DNA from: JBFFZF01 sp050732695
GTDB taxonomy: Bacteria; Gemmatimonadota; Gemmatimonadetes; Longimicrobiales; RSA9
Length of the DNA stretch: 64,000 nucleotides
Direction of reading: 5' to 3'
Assembly (NCBI GenBank): GCA_050732695.1
Contig: JBOHRL010000005.1
Span: 30,417-94,416, forward strand
The position numbers and the translations under genes were made by a program. This document shows positions 7,804 to 16,347 of the stretch, piece by piece. The first letter of the stretch is position 1; each line of letters opens with the position of its first letter. Under the pieces are notes generated by a model. It was given only the letters and a program-made list of their open reading frames with translations, had not been told where the DNA came from and did no database searches.

Positions 7804-9960
7804 ATGATCGCACGTCTGGTGTGCCGCGCACATCGACCTTTCGCCAGCCTTGCCACGAGCGTGGCCGTCATGCTGCTCGGCGCGGCACTCGCCGCGTGCG
7901 GTTCTTCCGTCGCGCCGCGCGTCCCGACTCGGCCTGCGCCCCGCCCCATCGATCTGCCCGACATCCCATCCGTCGATGGGCCGCTTCGTATCACCATCGT
8001 GTATCCGCTGCCGGACGCCCTGCTCCCGCCCGTCGATTCGAATTTCATCTTCGGCTCGACCGGCAGCGGTGAGGCCGTCCTGGCGATCAACGGGGCGCGC
8101 GTCCAGGTCTCGCCGAATGGCGCATACCTCGCCTTCCTGCCGGTCCCCGAAGATGGCGTGTACCGCTTTGAAGCCGTCAAGGGCGAGGCCAGGGTAACAC
8201 GCGAGTATGCCGTGCGCGTCACGCTGCCGCCCGCCGTGCCCGGTTCCGGTGCGACGATCCTTGCCGAAACCATCGAGCCCGCCGGCGCGTTCGCGCTGCC
8301 GGAGGGCGAGACCATCGAAGTCAGTTTCCTCGGCACGGGTGGCGGACAGGCGACATTGCATCTGCCCGACGGCGAGCGCATCTCGTTCGTCGAGCAGCCG
8401 CTGATCAGCGGCGCGAGTACGGACGTCGCCAACTTCAGCGCGACGCTGCCGGCCAGTTCGAGCGTGAACGGCGTGTCCAGGTACGTTGGCCGCGTGCCAG
8501 CCGGCGATTGGGTTTCCAGTGATACGACAGTTGCTCGACCGTCGATCGGGAGAACGCTCGAGTTTTCAGGTCCTGTCGGTTTTGTCGAGATGAATCGCGC
8601 AGACACGCTCCGCGAGCGGCTCGCGCGTGAGGCAGGGCTGGCGCTGCCGAGCGCGGCGCAACACGATTCCGTTGCCGCACTCATGAGCCGGTTCGCATCG
8701 GTGGCGGACTCTCTGATGCGTTTTGCGGACCGATACCCATTCATCAACCTGCGCACGCCCATTCTGGAACTTGCGGTGGGAGCCGACACGGCGAGGGCGG
8801 CACTGCGTATCAACATGCGCACACTCGACGTGGGCGGGCCGGTGAGCGGGTTCGCGCAGCCACCAGACGGCGCGGCTCATGATTGGACTGCGCGCGGCCG
8901 GCCGGGCCTGGCCGGACCGTTTCACTGGTTCTTCCCGCCCGGTACACAACTCGCCATCAGTGGGGAGCGCAACGGCCTCTACCGCGTGCGTCTTGCTGCG
9001 GGCGTCTCGACGTGGGTGAGTCGCTCCGATGTCCGCTTGAATCCGGAGGGCACACCCGCGCCAGATGCCATGATCACAGGTGTCCGATTCCTGCCCGATT
9101 CCGGCCATGTCGACGTCCGCATCGCGATGCCGCTGATGTTGCCGTTCCGCATCGATGCGGATGCGAGTTCTCTCGACATCACCGTGTACTCGGCGACGAG
9201 CGGAGTGAACTTCTTTCAGTATGGTTCGCTCGATCCGCTGATCGATCGAGCGATGTGGAGCCAGCCCGCGGATGGCCAGTTCCGCGTCCACATCGAACTG
9301 ACCGAGCCGGTGTGGGGCTGGCTTCCGTTCTTCGACGAGGCGGGCGCCCTCATCGTGCGGATTCGGCGGCCGCCGATCGTCGATCCGGAGCGCCCGCTCG
9401 AGGGACTCCGCGTTGCCGTCGATGCTGGCCATCCGCCCGCAGGCGGCACGGGTCCGACCGGCCTCACGGAGGCCGAAGCCAACCTCGGTGTTGCAACCGC
9501 GCTTCAGCGCATGCTCGTGAGCGCGGGCGCGACGGTACTCATGACACGCACCGGCCCGGGTCCGGTCGAGCTTGGCTCCCGGCCGCGCATGGCGACCGAA
9601 TGGAACGCGCACGTTCTGATCTCGCTGCATAACAACGCGTTCCCGGACGGCGTCAATCCGTTCCTGAACAACGGCTCGAGCGTCTACTACTTCCAGCCGC
9701 AGTCCGTCGATCTGGCGAAACACACCTTGCGCGCACTGCTCGACGAGCTGGGCACGCGGGACATTGGCATTGGCCGGGCCGATCTCGCACTGGCCCGGCC
9801 CAGCTGGATGCCCTCGATTCTGTCCGAGACGCTCTTCATGATGCTGCCCCAGCAGGAGGCCGCATTGCGCGATGTGCGCGTGCAGGAACGAATCGCGCAA
9901 GCGCACGTCAACGCACTCGAGGCGTTCCTCCGCGAGCGCGCCGCACAGTCGGGTCGCTGA
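7804..9960 (+). CDS. N-acetylmuramoyl-L-alanine amidase (Amidase_3) lipoprotein
   Basis: This 718-residue protein cleaves the MurNAc-L-Ala bond of peptidoglycan. The ATG at 7804 gives a lipoprotein signal (VMLLGAALAAC, Cys near residue 36). A long N-terminal region of beta-rich, probably Ig/SH3-like modules follows. The C-terminal Amidase_3 domain spans about residues 533-718. Zn ligands are visible: H543 in VDAGHPP, E556 in LTEAEANL, H609 in ISLHNN, and catalytic E675 in ILSETLF. It lies downstream of the recycling genes and would generate the muropeptides those enzymes recycle. Anchoring on a lipid Cys fits action in the periplasm. Confidence 0.88.
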   Translation: MIARLVCRAHRPFASLATSVAVMLLGAALAACGSSVAPRVPTRPAPRPIDLPDIPSVDGPLRITIVYPLPDALLPPVDSNFIFGSTGSGEAVLAINGARVQVSPNGAYLAFLPVPEDGVYRFEAVKGEARVTREYAVRVTLPPAVPGSGATILAETIEPAGAFALPEGETIEVSFLGTGGGQATLHLPDGERISFVEQPLISGASTDVANFSATLPASSSVNGVSRYVGRVPAGDWVSSDTTVARPSIGRTLEFSGPVGFVEMNRADTLRERLAREAGLALPSAAQHDSVAALMSRFASVADSLMRFADRYPFINLRTPILELAVGADTARAALRINMRTLDVGGPVSGFAQPPDGAAHDWTARGRPGLAGPFHWFFPPGTQLAISGERNGLYRVRLAAGVSTWVSRSDVRLNPEGTPAPDAMITGVRFLPDSGHVDVRIAMPLMLPFRIDADASSLDITVYSATSGVNFFQYGSLDPLIDRAMWSQPADGQFRVHIELTEPVWGWLPFFDEAGALIVRIRRPPIVDPERPLEGLRVAVDAGHPPAGGTGPTGLTEAEANLGVATALQRMLVSAGATVLMTRTGPGPVELGSRPRMATEWNAHVLISLHNNAFPDGVNPFLNNGSSVYYFQPQSVDLAKHTLRALLDELGTRDIGIGRADLALARPSWMPSILSETLFMMLPQQEAALRDVRVQERIAQAHVNALEAFLRERAAQSGR

Positions 9961-9972
9961 AGGACCAGGGTC

Positions 9973-12900
9973 ATGGACCATCGCATGCCGCGACGCGCGC
10001 TGAACCGGGTACTTCCGGCCGACCGGTCGGCCAGCGCCCTCCAGCTCTCCTCTCGGCCGCACAGGATCGGCCTCGTCCTGCTCGCACTGCTCATCATCGG
10101 GCGTGCACAATCGGTCGTGGCGCAGGTCCCACCGAACGTGCGCTGGCAGTCGATCGCCGGCGAGCACACGCGGATCACGTTCAGCCCCGGCCTCGATCCG
10201 CTCGCGCGCCGTGCACTCGATGTGGCGGAACGCGCGCATGCCGTGCTGCGCGCCTCGCTCACGCGGCCGCCCGAAGGCCGCATCGACATCGTGCTCACGG
10301 ACAATGTCGATTTTTCGAACGGATTCGCGACACCGTTTCCGTCCAACCGCATTGTGGTCTACGCACGGCCTCCCGTGGATGACGAGGCCCTGTCGTACAA
10401 CGGTGCGTGGCTCGAACTCGTCATCGCGCACGAGATGGCTCACTCGTTCCATCTCGATCGGGCCGGTGCCGTCGGCCGCGGTCTGCGCGCTGTGTTCGGC
10501 CGGCTGCCGCTGCTCTGGCCGCTGTTCCCGGCCGTCGGAACGCCCGGCTGGAACATCGAGGGCCTGGCCGTCACCATCGAGTCCGCGTTCACAGGGTACG
10601 GCCGGGTGCGTGGCAGCTATCACGAGATGATCGTCCGAACCGCGATCCTCGAAGATCGCGTCGATCGCATGGACCGGCTCAACGAGTCGTCGCCCATCTG
10701 GCCGGGCAATCAGCGCGCCTACATCTATGGCTCGCTCTTCCTCGACTGGATCGAGGAGCGATACGGCGAGGGCACGAACGCGGAACTCGTGGACCGTACC
10801 GCGAGCGCGTTCCTGCCACCGGTCCTGTTCTTCGATCAGGTCGCGCAGCGCACGTTCGGAGCGAACTTCGACGAAGCATACGCGCAGTGGCGGGCCGACC
10901 TGGAAGCGAAGTACGGGCGCCTCGCCGACTCGCTGCGCGCCGCGGGATTGACTGCGTCCGAACGAATCACGACGCACGGGCGATGGGCCCTCTTCCCTCG
11001 TGTCTCGCCCGACGGCGCCACCGTTGCCTACGCCGCCGAAACCGGGCGCAATGTCTCGGAAACACGCGTCGTCAACGTCACAACCGGCAACACCGTAGCC
11101 GCGTGGCGTGCCAACGGTTCTGGTCCATTCGACTGGACGCCCGACGGCTCGGCCATTGTGCGCTCCGGTTTCGAGTACGACGGACCCTACCGCATCGTGC
11201 GCGACCTCGAGCGCATCGGCGAGGACGAACAGACGTTGACGCACGAGGCTCGCGTCGAGCACCCCGATGTGGCGGCCGATGGCGAACGCATTGTTACAAT
11301 CCAGAACGGCGATGGCACGAATCGCATCGTGATCGTGCGCATGGCGACGGACGAGGTCGAGGCGGTTACCGATTTCGCGCCCGATGTACACTGGGCGTTT
11401 CCGCGCTTCTCGCCGGATGGCTCGCGCATTGCCGTGAGCCGGGCCGGCAATGACGGCACCTACGACATTGTCGTGCTCGCGACCGATGGCGAGGAGCTTG
11501 CCCGGTTGACGCGCGATGCCGCCATCGACGCGTCACCGGCATGGTCGCCCGATGGCCGCTGGGTCATCTTCTCCTCGGATCGGAGCGGCATTGCCAACCT
11601 CTACGCCGCCGATCCGAGCGATCCCGCGAACCCCGTGTTACGCCAGGTCACGAACGTCCTGACGGGCGCGTACCAGCCCGATATTTCGGCTGACGGCCGC
11701 TGGATCTACTTCGCAGCATACCATGCGGACGGCTTCTCGATCGAACGAATGCCGTTCGATCCTTCGTCCTGGCGCGATCCGGCGCCCAACCGGCTGGTCG
11801 CGGGTCCTGCCGCCGCAAGCGCAGCAGCGAGCGCGAGCGCCGTGGCCGAGGTGCGGGGCTACCCGGCGTTCCGTTCGCTGCTGCCCACGTACTGGGCGCC
11901 GGCCGGCGGCGAGATCTCGGACGTCGGGACGTTCCTCGGAGCATCGAGTTCCGGGCGCGACCTGGTCGGCCGGCACGCGTGGTCGTTGTTCGGCGCAGTC
12001 GATCTCGACGGGTCCGGCCGATGGATCGGCAACTTCGAGTATGACTTCGCCGGATTGGGCAACCCGATCTTCTCGATCGAGGCGGATCGCGACTGGGACC
12101 GCCTTGGTTCGCTGCGCGCGCCCGATTCGACCATCCGCGTCGCCATCGAGCGCGAGGATGTAGTCGCCGGTTTTGCGACCCTCGTGCGACGTCGCTGGCG
12201 CAGCAACGCCACGCTCTCCGTCGGCGTCGAACGGGAATGGACGCGCGCGTTCATCCTCGGCACGCCGCGCTACCGGTTCACGGACGATCGCGACGGCTTG
12301 TGGAATCTCGTCGGCCGGACGACCTACGCGAACGCACAGGTCCCGGCCTATGCGATCAGCCGCGAAGACGGCATCGCCTTCGCGCTCGAAGCGCGTACGA
12401 CGTTCGAAAGCGAAGATGAGGAAAGGCCCCGCGACTACACGGAAGTCGAACTCTTCTCGGCCGCGTACAAGAGCCTGGCCTTGCCATCCTTTGCCCACCA
12501 CGTTCTGGCGGGTCGGTTCAGTGCGCTCGTGCGCAGCGGCGAGGGCGCCAGCCCGGCGAGCATCGGCGGCGAGTCCGGTGGCGCGGCGAGGTTCCTGGGC
12601 TACAACGTCGGGTCGGCTTCACGGTTGTTGCCCATCCGCGGCTTCGATCGCGGCGTTCTCATCGGAACACGCGCGTGGACCGCCAGCCTCGAGTACCGTC
12701 TGCCCATCGCCCTCATCGGCCGGAGACCAACGCTCAGCCCGGTCTACTTCGACCGCATCGCGGCGGCCGCGTTCCTTGATGCGGGCGATGCAGAGTGCAG
12801 CGCTGCCGCCGCCGAGGTGTTCCAGGGCTGCGAACGCGCCGCGTCGGCGCCATCGCCCTTGCTGGCCGCCGGCGCCGAGCTGATCCTCGACATCGGCTTT

Positions 12901-13002
12901 GCCGGCATCTTCCCGGCTCGCCTCCGCGCCGGCTTCGCTGCACCCGTGCGCGGCCCCGCCGAATCCGCCAGATTCTACCTGGTACTGGGCCCCAACTTCT
13001 AG
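9973..13002 (+). CDS. HExxH metalloprotease-like domain + PD40 beta-propeller + D15-like outer-membrane barrel
   Basis: The 1009-residue protein has a signal sequence (GLVLLALLIIGRAQSVVAQ). It continues with a peptidase-MA-like region carrying HEMAHSFH (H153, E154, H157), and a following GTPGWNIEGLAVTIE segment that supplies the usual downstream Glu of gluzincins. A TolB-like propeller of PD40 repeats occupies about residues 330-610 (FPRVSPDGATVAY, FPRFSPDGSRIAV, SPAWSPDGRWVIF, QPDISADGRWIYF). The last 350 residues resemble a bacterial surface antigen/Omp85-type barrel, with LPIRGFDRG and ASLEYRLPIA, ending FYLVLGPNF with a terminal Phe. It should be an outer-membrane protein with a periplasmic protease and propeller. 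It starts 12 bases after the amidase stop, so an operon is likely. Confidence 0.75.
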   Translation: MDHRMPRRALNRVLPADRSASALQLSSRPHRIGLVLLALLIIGRAQSVVAQVPPNVRWQSIAGEHTRITFSPGLDPLARRALDVAERAHAVLRASLTRPPEGRIDIVLTDNVDFSNGFATPFPSNRIVVYARPPVDDEALSYNGAWLELVIAHEMAHSFHLDRAGAVGRGLRAVFGRLPLLWPLFPAVGTPGWNIEGLAVTIESAFTGYGRVRGSYHEMIVRTAILEDRVDRMDRLNESSPIWPGNQRAYIYGSLFLDWIEERYGEGTNAELVDRTASAFLPPVLFFDQVAQRTFGANFDEAYAQWRADLEAKYGRLADSLRAAGLTASERITTHGRWALFPRVSPDGATVAYAAETGRNVSETRVVNVTTGNTVAAWRANGSGPFDWTPDGSAIVRSGFEYDGPYRIVRDLERIGEDEQTLTHEARVEHPDVAADGERIVTIQNGDGTNRIVIVRMATDEVEAVTDFAPDVHWAFPRFSPDGSRIAVSRAGNDGTYDIVVLATDGEELARLTRDAAIDASPAWSPDGRWVIFSSDRSGIANLYAADPSDPANPVLRQVTNVLTGAYQPDISADGRWIYFAAYHADGFSIERMPFDPSSWRDPAPNRLVAGPAAASAAASASAVAEVRGYPAFRSLLPTYWAPAGGEISDVGTFLGASSSGRDLVGRHAWSLFGAVDLDGSGRWIGNFEYDFAGLGNPIFSIEADRDWDRLGSLRAPDSTIRVAIEREDVVAGFATLVRRRWRSNATLSVGVEREWTRAFILGTPRYRFTDDRDGLWNLVGRTTYANAQVPAYAISREDGIAFALEARTTFESEDEERPRDYTEVELFSAAYKSLALPSFAHHVLAGRFSALVRSGEGASPASIGGESGGAARFLGYNVGSASRLLPIRGFDRGVLIGTRAWTASLEYRLPIALIGRRPTLSPVYFDRIAAAAFLDAGDAECSAAAAEVFQGCERAASAPSPLLAAGAELILDIGFAGIFPARLRAGFAAPVRGPAESARFYLVLGPNF

Positions 13003-13046
13003 GCCAACCCCAGCCGCTCGCCGCACCAGGAGCGCAGAACCGCCGC

Positions 13047-13535
13047 ATGCCAAGGAAAGCGTTCACGATCGAGGAGGCAAACGCCCTCATCCCGCGCATG
13101 GAGCGCGTCTTCCAGCAGCTCCGCGAGTCCCTCGAGAAGGTCCGCTCCGAGACCGATCGCGTGAAGATCCTCGACGTGATGTGGGGCGATGCCGTACAGG
13201 ACCCGCACAATCCCGATCACGGCGAGTACGTCGGCCATAACGCCGCGATACGCGACGTCTTCCATGACATTGAACGCATCATCCAGGGCGAGATCGCCGG
13301 CCGCGGCATCCGCTTCCCGTCCGGCGGCCTCGAACAGGGCCTCCTCGATTTCCCCACCACCTTCCGCGGCCGCTGGGTCTACCTGTGCTGGCGTCGCGGC
13401 GAACGCAACATCACGGCGTGGCACGAAGTCGATGGCGGCTTCGCCGGCCGCCGGCCCGTCACCGCCGACCTCGCCCGCCGCATGGGCCGTGAGGATGATC
13501 CATCGCTGCTTGACGACTCGATGCTGGATTTCTGA
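13047..13535 (+). CDS. DUF2203 family protein
   Basis: The product is a 162-residue cytosolic protein of the DUF2203 family, recognised from the N-terminal FTIEEANALIPRMERVF helix and the C-terminal WVYLCWRRGERNITAWHEVDGGFAGRRP segment around residues 109-137, here cited in parts. DUF2203 proteins have no established function. An AGGAG at 13028-13032 precedes the ATG by a long spacer. It follows the protease-propeller-barrel gene by 44 bases and may be co-transcribed. It is convergent with the amidohydrolase gene; a repeat copy lies just after its stop. Confidence 0.85.
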   Translation: MPRKAFTIEEANALIPRMERVFQQLRESLEKVRSETDRVKILDVMWGDAVQDPHNPDHGEYVGHNAAIRDVFHDIERIIQGEIAGRGIRFPSGGLEQGLLDFPTTFRGRWVYLCWRRGERNITAWHEVDGGFAGRRPVTADLARRMGREDDPSLLDDSMLDF

Positions 13536-13545
13536 TTCGGAACTC

Positions 13546-13566
13546 GTTTCTGGGGCTGGTTTCTGG
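13546..13566 (-). repeat. 21-bp intergenic repeat, inverted copy
   Basis: On the minus strand this reads as a 21-mer starting CCAGAAACCAGCCCC. An exact same-sense (plus-strand) copy lies in the tandem array at 18831-18868. Both copies are intergenic and close to stop codons. Confidence 0.7.
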
Positions 13567-13688
13567 TTGGTAGAATCGCGATTCCGCCTCGCTGGGTCGG
13601 ATTCCCATCGGCGGTCCTCCGTTGACTGCGACGTGCTGCTCTGCGGCGCCTAGCGCGGGGAGCGTGGCCGTCGCGAAGGCATGGTGCG

Positions 13689-14699
13689 CTATTCCGGAGG
13701 TACGACGTCCACGGTCTCCTCGATCCCCAGCAATCGTGCTGCATTCCCGCCAAGGATCGCGTCGCGGTCGGAGGCGGACAGGTCGAGAGAGATCAACGAA
13801 TGAAGCATCTTCGTGAGGCTGCCGATCGCGTGGGGGTAGTCGCTGCCTGCGAGGACCTGGTCCACGCCGGCGAACGCGATCGCAAGTTCGAGTGCCTTCC
13901 GGTCGAAGTTCACGGTGTCGTAGTACATCTCACGCAAGAACGTGCTGGGCGGCCGCGTGATGTTCTCGCGACACTCGTCGAAGGCTTCATAGCCGCGGTC
14001 GAGGCGCTCGGCGATGTAGGGGATCGCGCCGCCCAGGTGCGCCAGGACCCAGCGGATCCCCGGGAAGCGCTCGACCACGCCGCTGAATACCAGCTTTGAC
14101 GCCGCCAGCGTCGTGTCGAACAGGAACCCGACCAACGGCATCAGCCACCACTCCGTCATTGCTTCGACACCGACCGGATGGATCGGGTGGATGTAGAGCA
14201 CGGCTTCACGGTCCGACGCGCGCTCGTACAGCGGCCAGAACCGTTCGTCGGACAGGCCTGTGCCGTTCACGTTGCTGAACAGCATTGCACCCGGCAGCCC
14301 GAGTTCACCCGTTGCGCGCTCGAATTCGCGGGCGGATGCCGCTGCATCGCACAGCGGCAGCGTCGCAAGGGCCGTGAACCGGTTACCGCGTTCCGCGACG
14401 ATCTCCGCAAACGAATCATTCACGCCCTGGGCGAGCGACACCGCGACGGCCGGCGTTTCCACGTGCGTCCCCGGCGACGTGAGCGTGAGCACCTGAAGGT
14501 CGACACCCGCCCGATCCAGAACACTCTGGCGGTACGCAATGTCACGATGCCCCGGCACCGCAACGTTGTAATCGCCCGGGTAGTGCAACACCGGATTGCC
14601 TTCCGCATCCTCCGTTACGCGCACGCTGCTCCGCCCCGCCCGCAATGCCGCCAGATACTCAGGAGGATAGAAATGATTGTGGAAATCGATGACTTGCAT
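13689..14699 (-). CDS. Amidohydrolase-2 / ACMSD-like decarboxylase family protein
   Basis: The 336-residue cytosolic TIM-barrel metalloenzyme belongs to the amidohydrolase-related (aminocarboxymuconate-semialdehyde decarboxylase-like) family. Metal ligands are visible as H7 and H9 in IDFHNHFYPP, H171/H174 in LYIHPIHPVG, H221 in LAHLGG and D287 in GSDYPH. Members decarboxylate or hydrolyse aromatic and cyclic acids; the actual substrate cannot be inferred. The ATG is preceded by a purine-rich GAGGGGAG. It is convergent with DUF2203 and followed upstream on the same strand by the amino-acid permease (124-bp gap), with which it might form a catabolic pair. Confidence 0.88.
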   Translation of the reverse strand: MQVIDFHNHFYPPEYLAALRAGRSSVRVTEDAEGNPVLHYPGDYNVAVPGHRDIAYRQSVLDRAGVDLQVLTLTSPGTHVETPAVAVSLAQGVNDSFAEIVAERGNRFTALATLPLCDAAASAREFERATGELGLPGAMLFSNVNGTGLSDERFWPLYERASDREAVLYIHPIHPVGVEAMTEWWLMPLVGFLFDTTLAASKLVFSGVVERFPGIRWVLAHLGGAIPYIAERLDRGYEAFDECRENITRPPSTFLREMYYDTVNFDRKALELAIAFAGVDQVLAGSDYPHAIGSLTKMLHSLISLDLSASDRDAILGGNAARLLGIEETVDVVPPE

Positions 14700-14822
14700 C
14701 TCCCCTCATCCCATGAAACGGTTCGCGCTCGAATCTGAAGACCGCTCAATACGCGCAGGATTCGCGAGCATCCGGCCACGATCGAAGAATCACCGCGGCC
14801 GAGCCCGAATCGGCTGTGTCCG

Positions 14823-16202
14823 CTAGGATACGTCTGCGACACGAATCCGGCCGCGGCCCCACACGAGATAGATTGGCAGGCCCGCCACCACCATCGCCAG
14901 CCCGAGAACACTCTGTCCCGGCGAACGGATGATCTGGTTGGCCACAATCGCGAATGCACTGAATGCGAAGACCGCTGGCAGAATTGCACCAGACGCAACC
15001 CGGTACGGACCGCGCATTCCCCGCCGCCGCAGCAAGAGCAGACCCAAAGCCATGAGCCCGAAGAAGATCCACTCGGTGTAGATGACACGCGTGAACAGCT
15101 CGCGGTAGGAACCGGTCGCCACGAGGACGGACGACCAGATGGCCTGGAGCGCGATCGCGCGGTGCGGCGTCCGGTAGCGCGGATGGATGCCACCCATCCA
15201 GCGAAAGATCAGGCCGTCGCGCGCCATCGCATAGTACACACGCGGTCCGGCCAGCACGATGCCTGCCAGCCCGCCGAACGTCGAGAACATCACGAGCCCG
15301 GCCATCAGCGCACCACCGCCACCCCCCACAACTGCGTCGGCCGCGTCCGCCGCGATCCTCTCCGACGAAGCGACGACAGACACCGGCAACACGTACAGGT
15401 ACACTGCGTTCAACAGAATGTAACAGCCAGTTACAATGACCACTCCAATCCCAAGCGAACGCGGAATCGTCCTCGCCGCATCCACCGTTTCGTCCGCACT
15501 GTAGGTGACCATGTGCCAGCCGCCGTACGCGAACAGACCGGCTACCAGTGCAAGGGCGAAGTCGCCAACCCCGTACGCCGGAGCCCCGCCTGGCGCTGCA
15601 CCCGCGACCACAGGATCCGCCACACGCGCGCCGCCGCCCAGCGTGAATCCGAGAACGATCATGGCGGCGATCGCGATCAGCTTGCCGGCCGTGAAAAGTG
15701 TCTGTACACGGCTGCCCTGACGCACACCCAGCCAGTTCACGACGGAGAGCACGAGGATCAGACCGATCGCCACAACCCGCAGCCCCGTATCGCTCATCGG
15801 TGCGAAGTACGCGGTGTAGCGCGCGAACACCGTCGCAATCGCTGCTATGATCCCGCTGTGCATCGTCCAGAACATCGCCCAACCCCACAAGAAGCCAAGC
15901 CACGGACCGAACGATTCACGCAGAAACACGTACACTCCGCCGCTGCGCGGATACATGCTCGCCAGCTCGGCGCACACCAGCGCGCCGAATAACGTCAGGA
16001 TACCCGAAACCGCCCACACAAGGAACACACCCGAAACCGTCGGCACGTGCCCGCTGATCTCCGATGGCTGCACGAAGATCGACGCGCCAATGATCGTACC
16101 CACCACCATCGCAACCGCGTGCGGCAGCCGGATCGCGCGCGTCAGTTCCGCTCGCGCCGGATCGCCTTCGCGTCCGCCCGTCCCTGCCTCCGGTCCTGAC
16201 AT
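14823..16202 (-). CDS. APC-family amino-acid permease
   Basis: The 459-residue protein has about twelve transmembrane segments and the amino acid-polyamine-organocation signature near the start: IRLPHAVAMVVGTIIGASIFV, with the unwound TM1 G-x-x-I-G-x-x-I-F motif. ELASMYPRSGGVYVFLRE is the TM3 hallmark. It should be a proton- or antiport-coupled transporter of an amino acid or related amine. The ATG at 16202 (MSGPEAGTGG) is chosen because only about 25 hydrophilic residues then precede TM1; upstream sequence in the frame looks non-coding. It is divergent from the ABC permease with a 145-bp intergenic region. Confidence 0.85.
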   Translation of the reverse strand: MSGPEAGTGGREGDPARAELTRAIRLPHAVAMVVGTIIGASIFVQPSEISGHVPTVSGVFLVWAVSGILTLFGALVCAELASMYPRSGGVYVFLRESFGPWLGFLWGWAMFWTMHSGIIAAIATVFARYTAYFAPMSDTGLRVVAIGLILVLSVVNWLGVRQGSRVQTLFTAGKLIAIAAMIVLGFTLGGGARVADPVVAGAAPGGAPAYGVGDFALALVAGLFAYGGWHMVTYSADETVDAARTIPRSLGIGVVIVTGCYILLNAVYLYVLPVSVVASSERIAADAADAVVGGGGGALMAGLVMFSTFGGLAGIVLAGPRVYYAMARDGLIFRWMGGIHPRYRTPHRAIALQAIWSSVLVATGSYRELFTRVIYTEWIFFGLMALGLLLLRRRGMRGPYRVASGAILPAVFAFSAFAIVANQIIRSPGQSVLGLAMVVAGLPIYLVWGRGRIRVADVS

Positions 16203-16347
16203 GACCGCCGAATCTCTGCGCTGGCCTCCCGACCGGCAACCTCCCATTCGGTTCCTCGGGGAACAATCCATGCCAGCCGCGTGTCCCCCTTGCGGAATCG
16301 CGTCCACCCATGTATCGGACGGTGTCCTGACACGAGTGGGGTGCACG

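Noticed and set aside
8566..11391. 941-codon minus-strand ORF
   Set aside because: It is antisense to the amidase and protease-barrel genes; translation is Arg/His/Asp-rich without any family motif. Long shadow frames are expected at this G+C.
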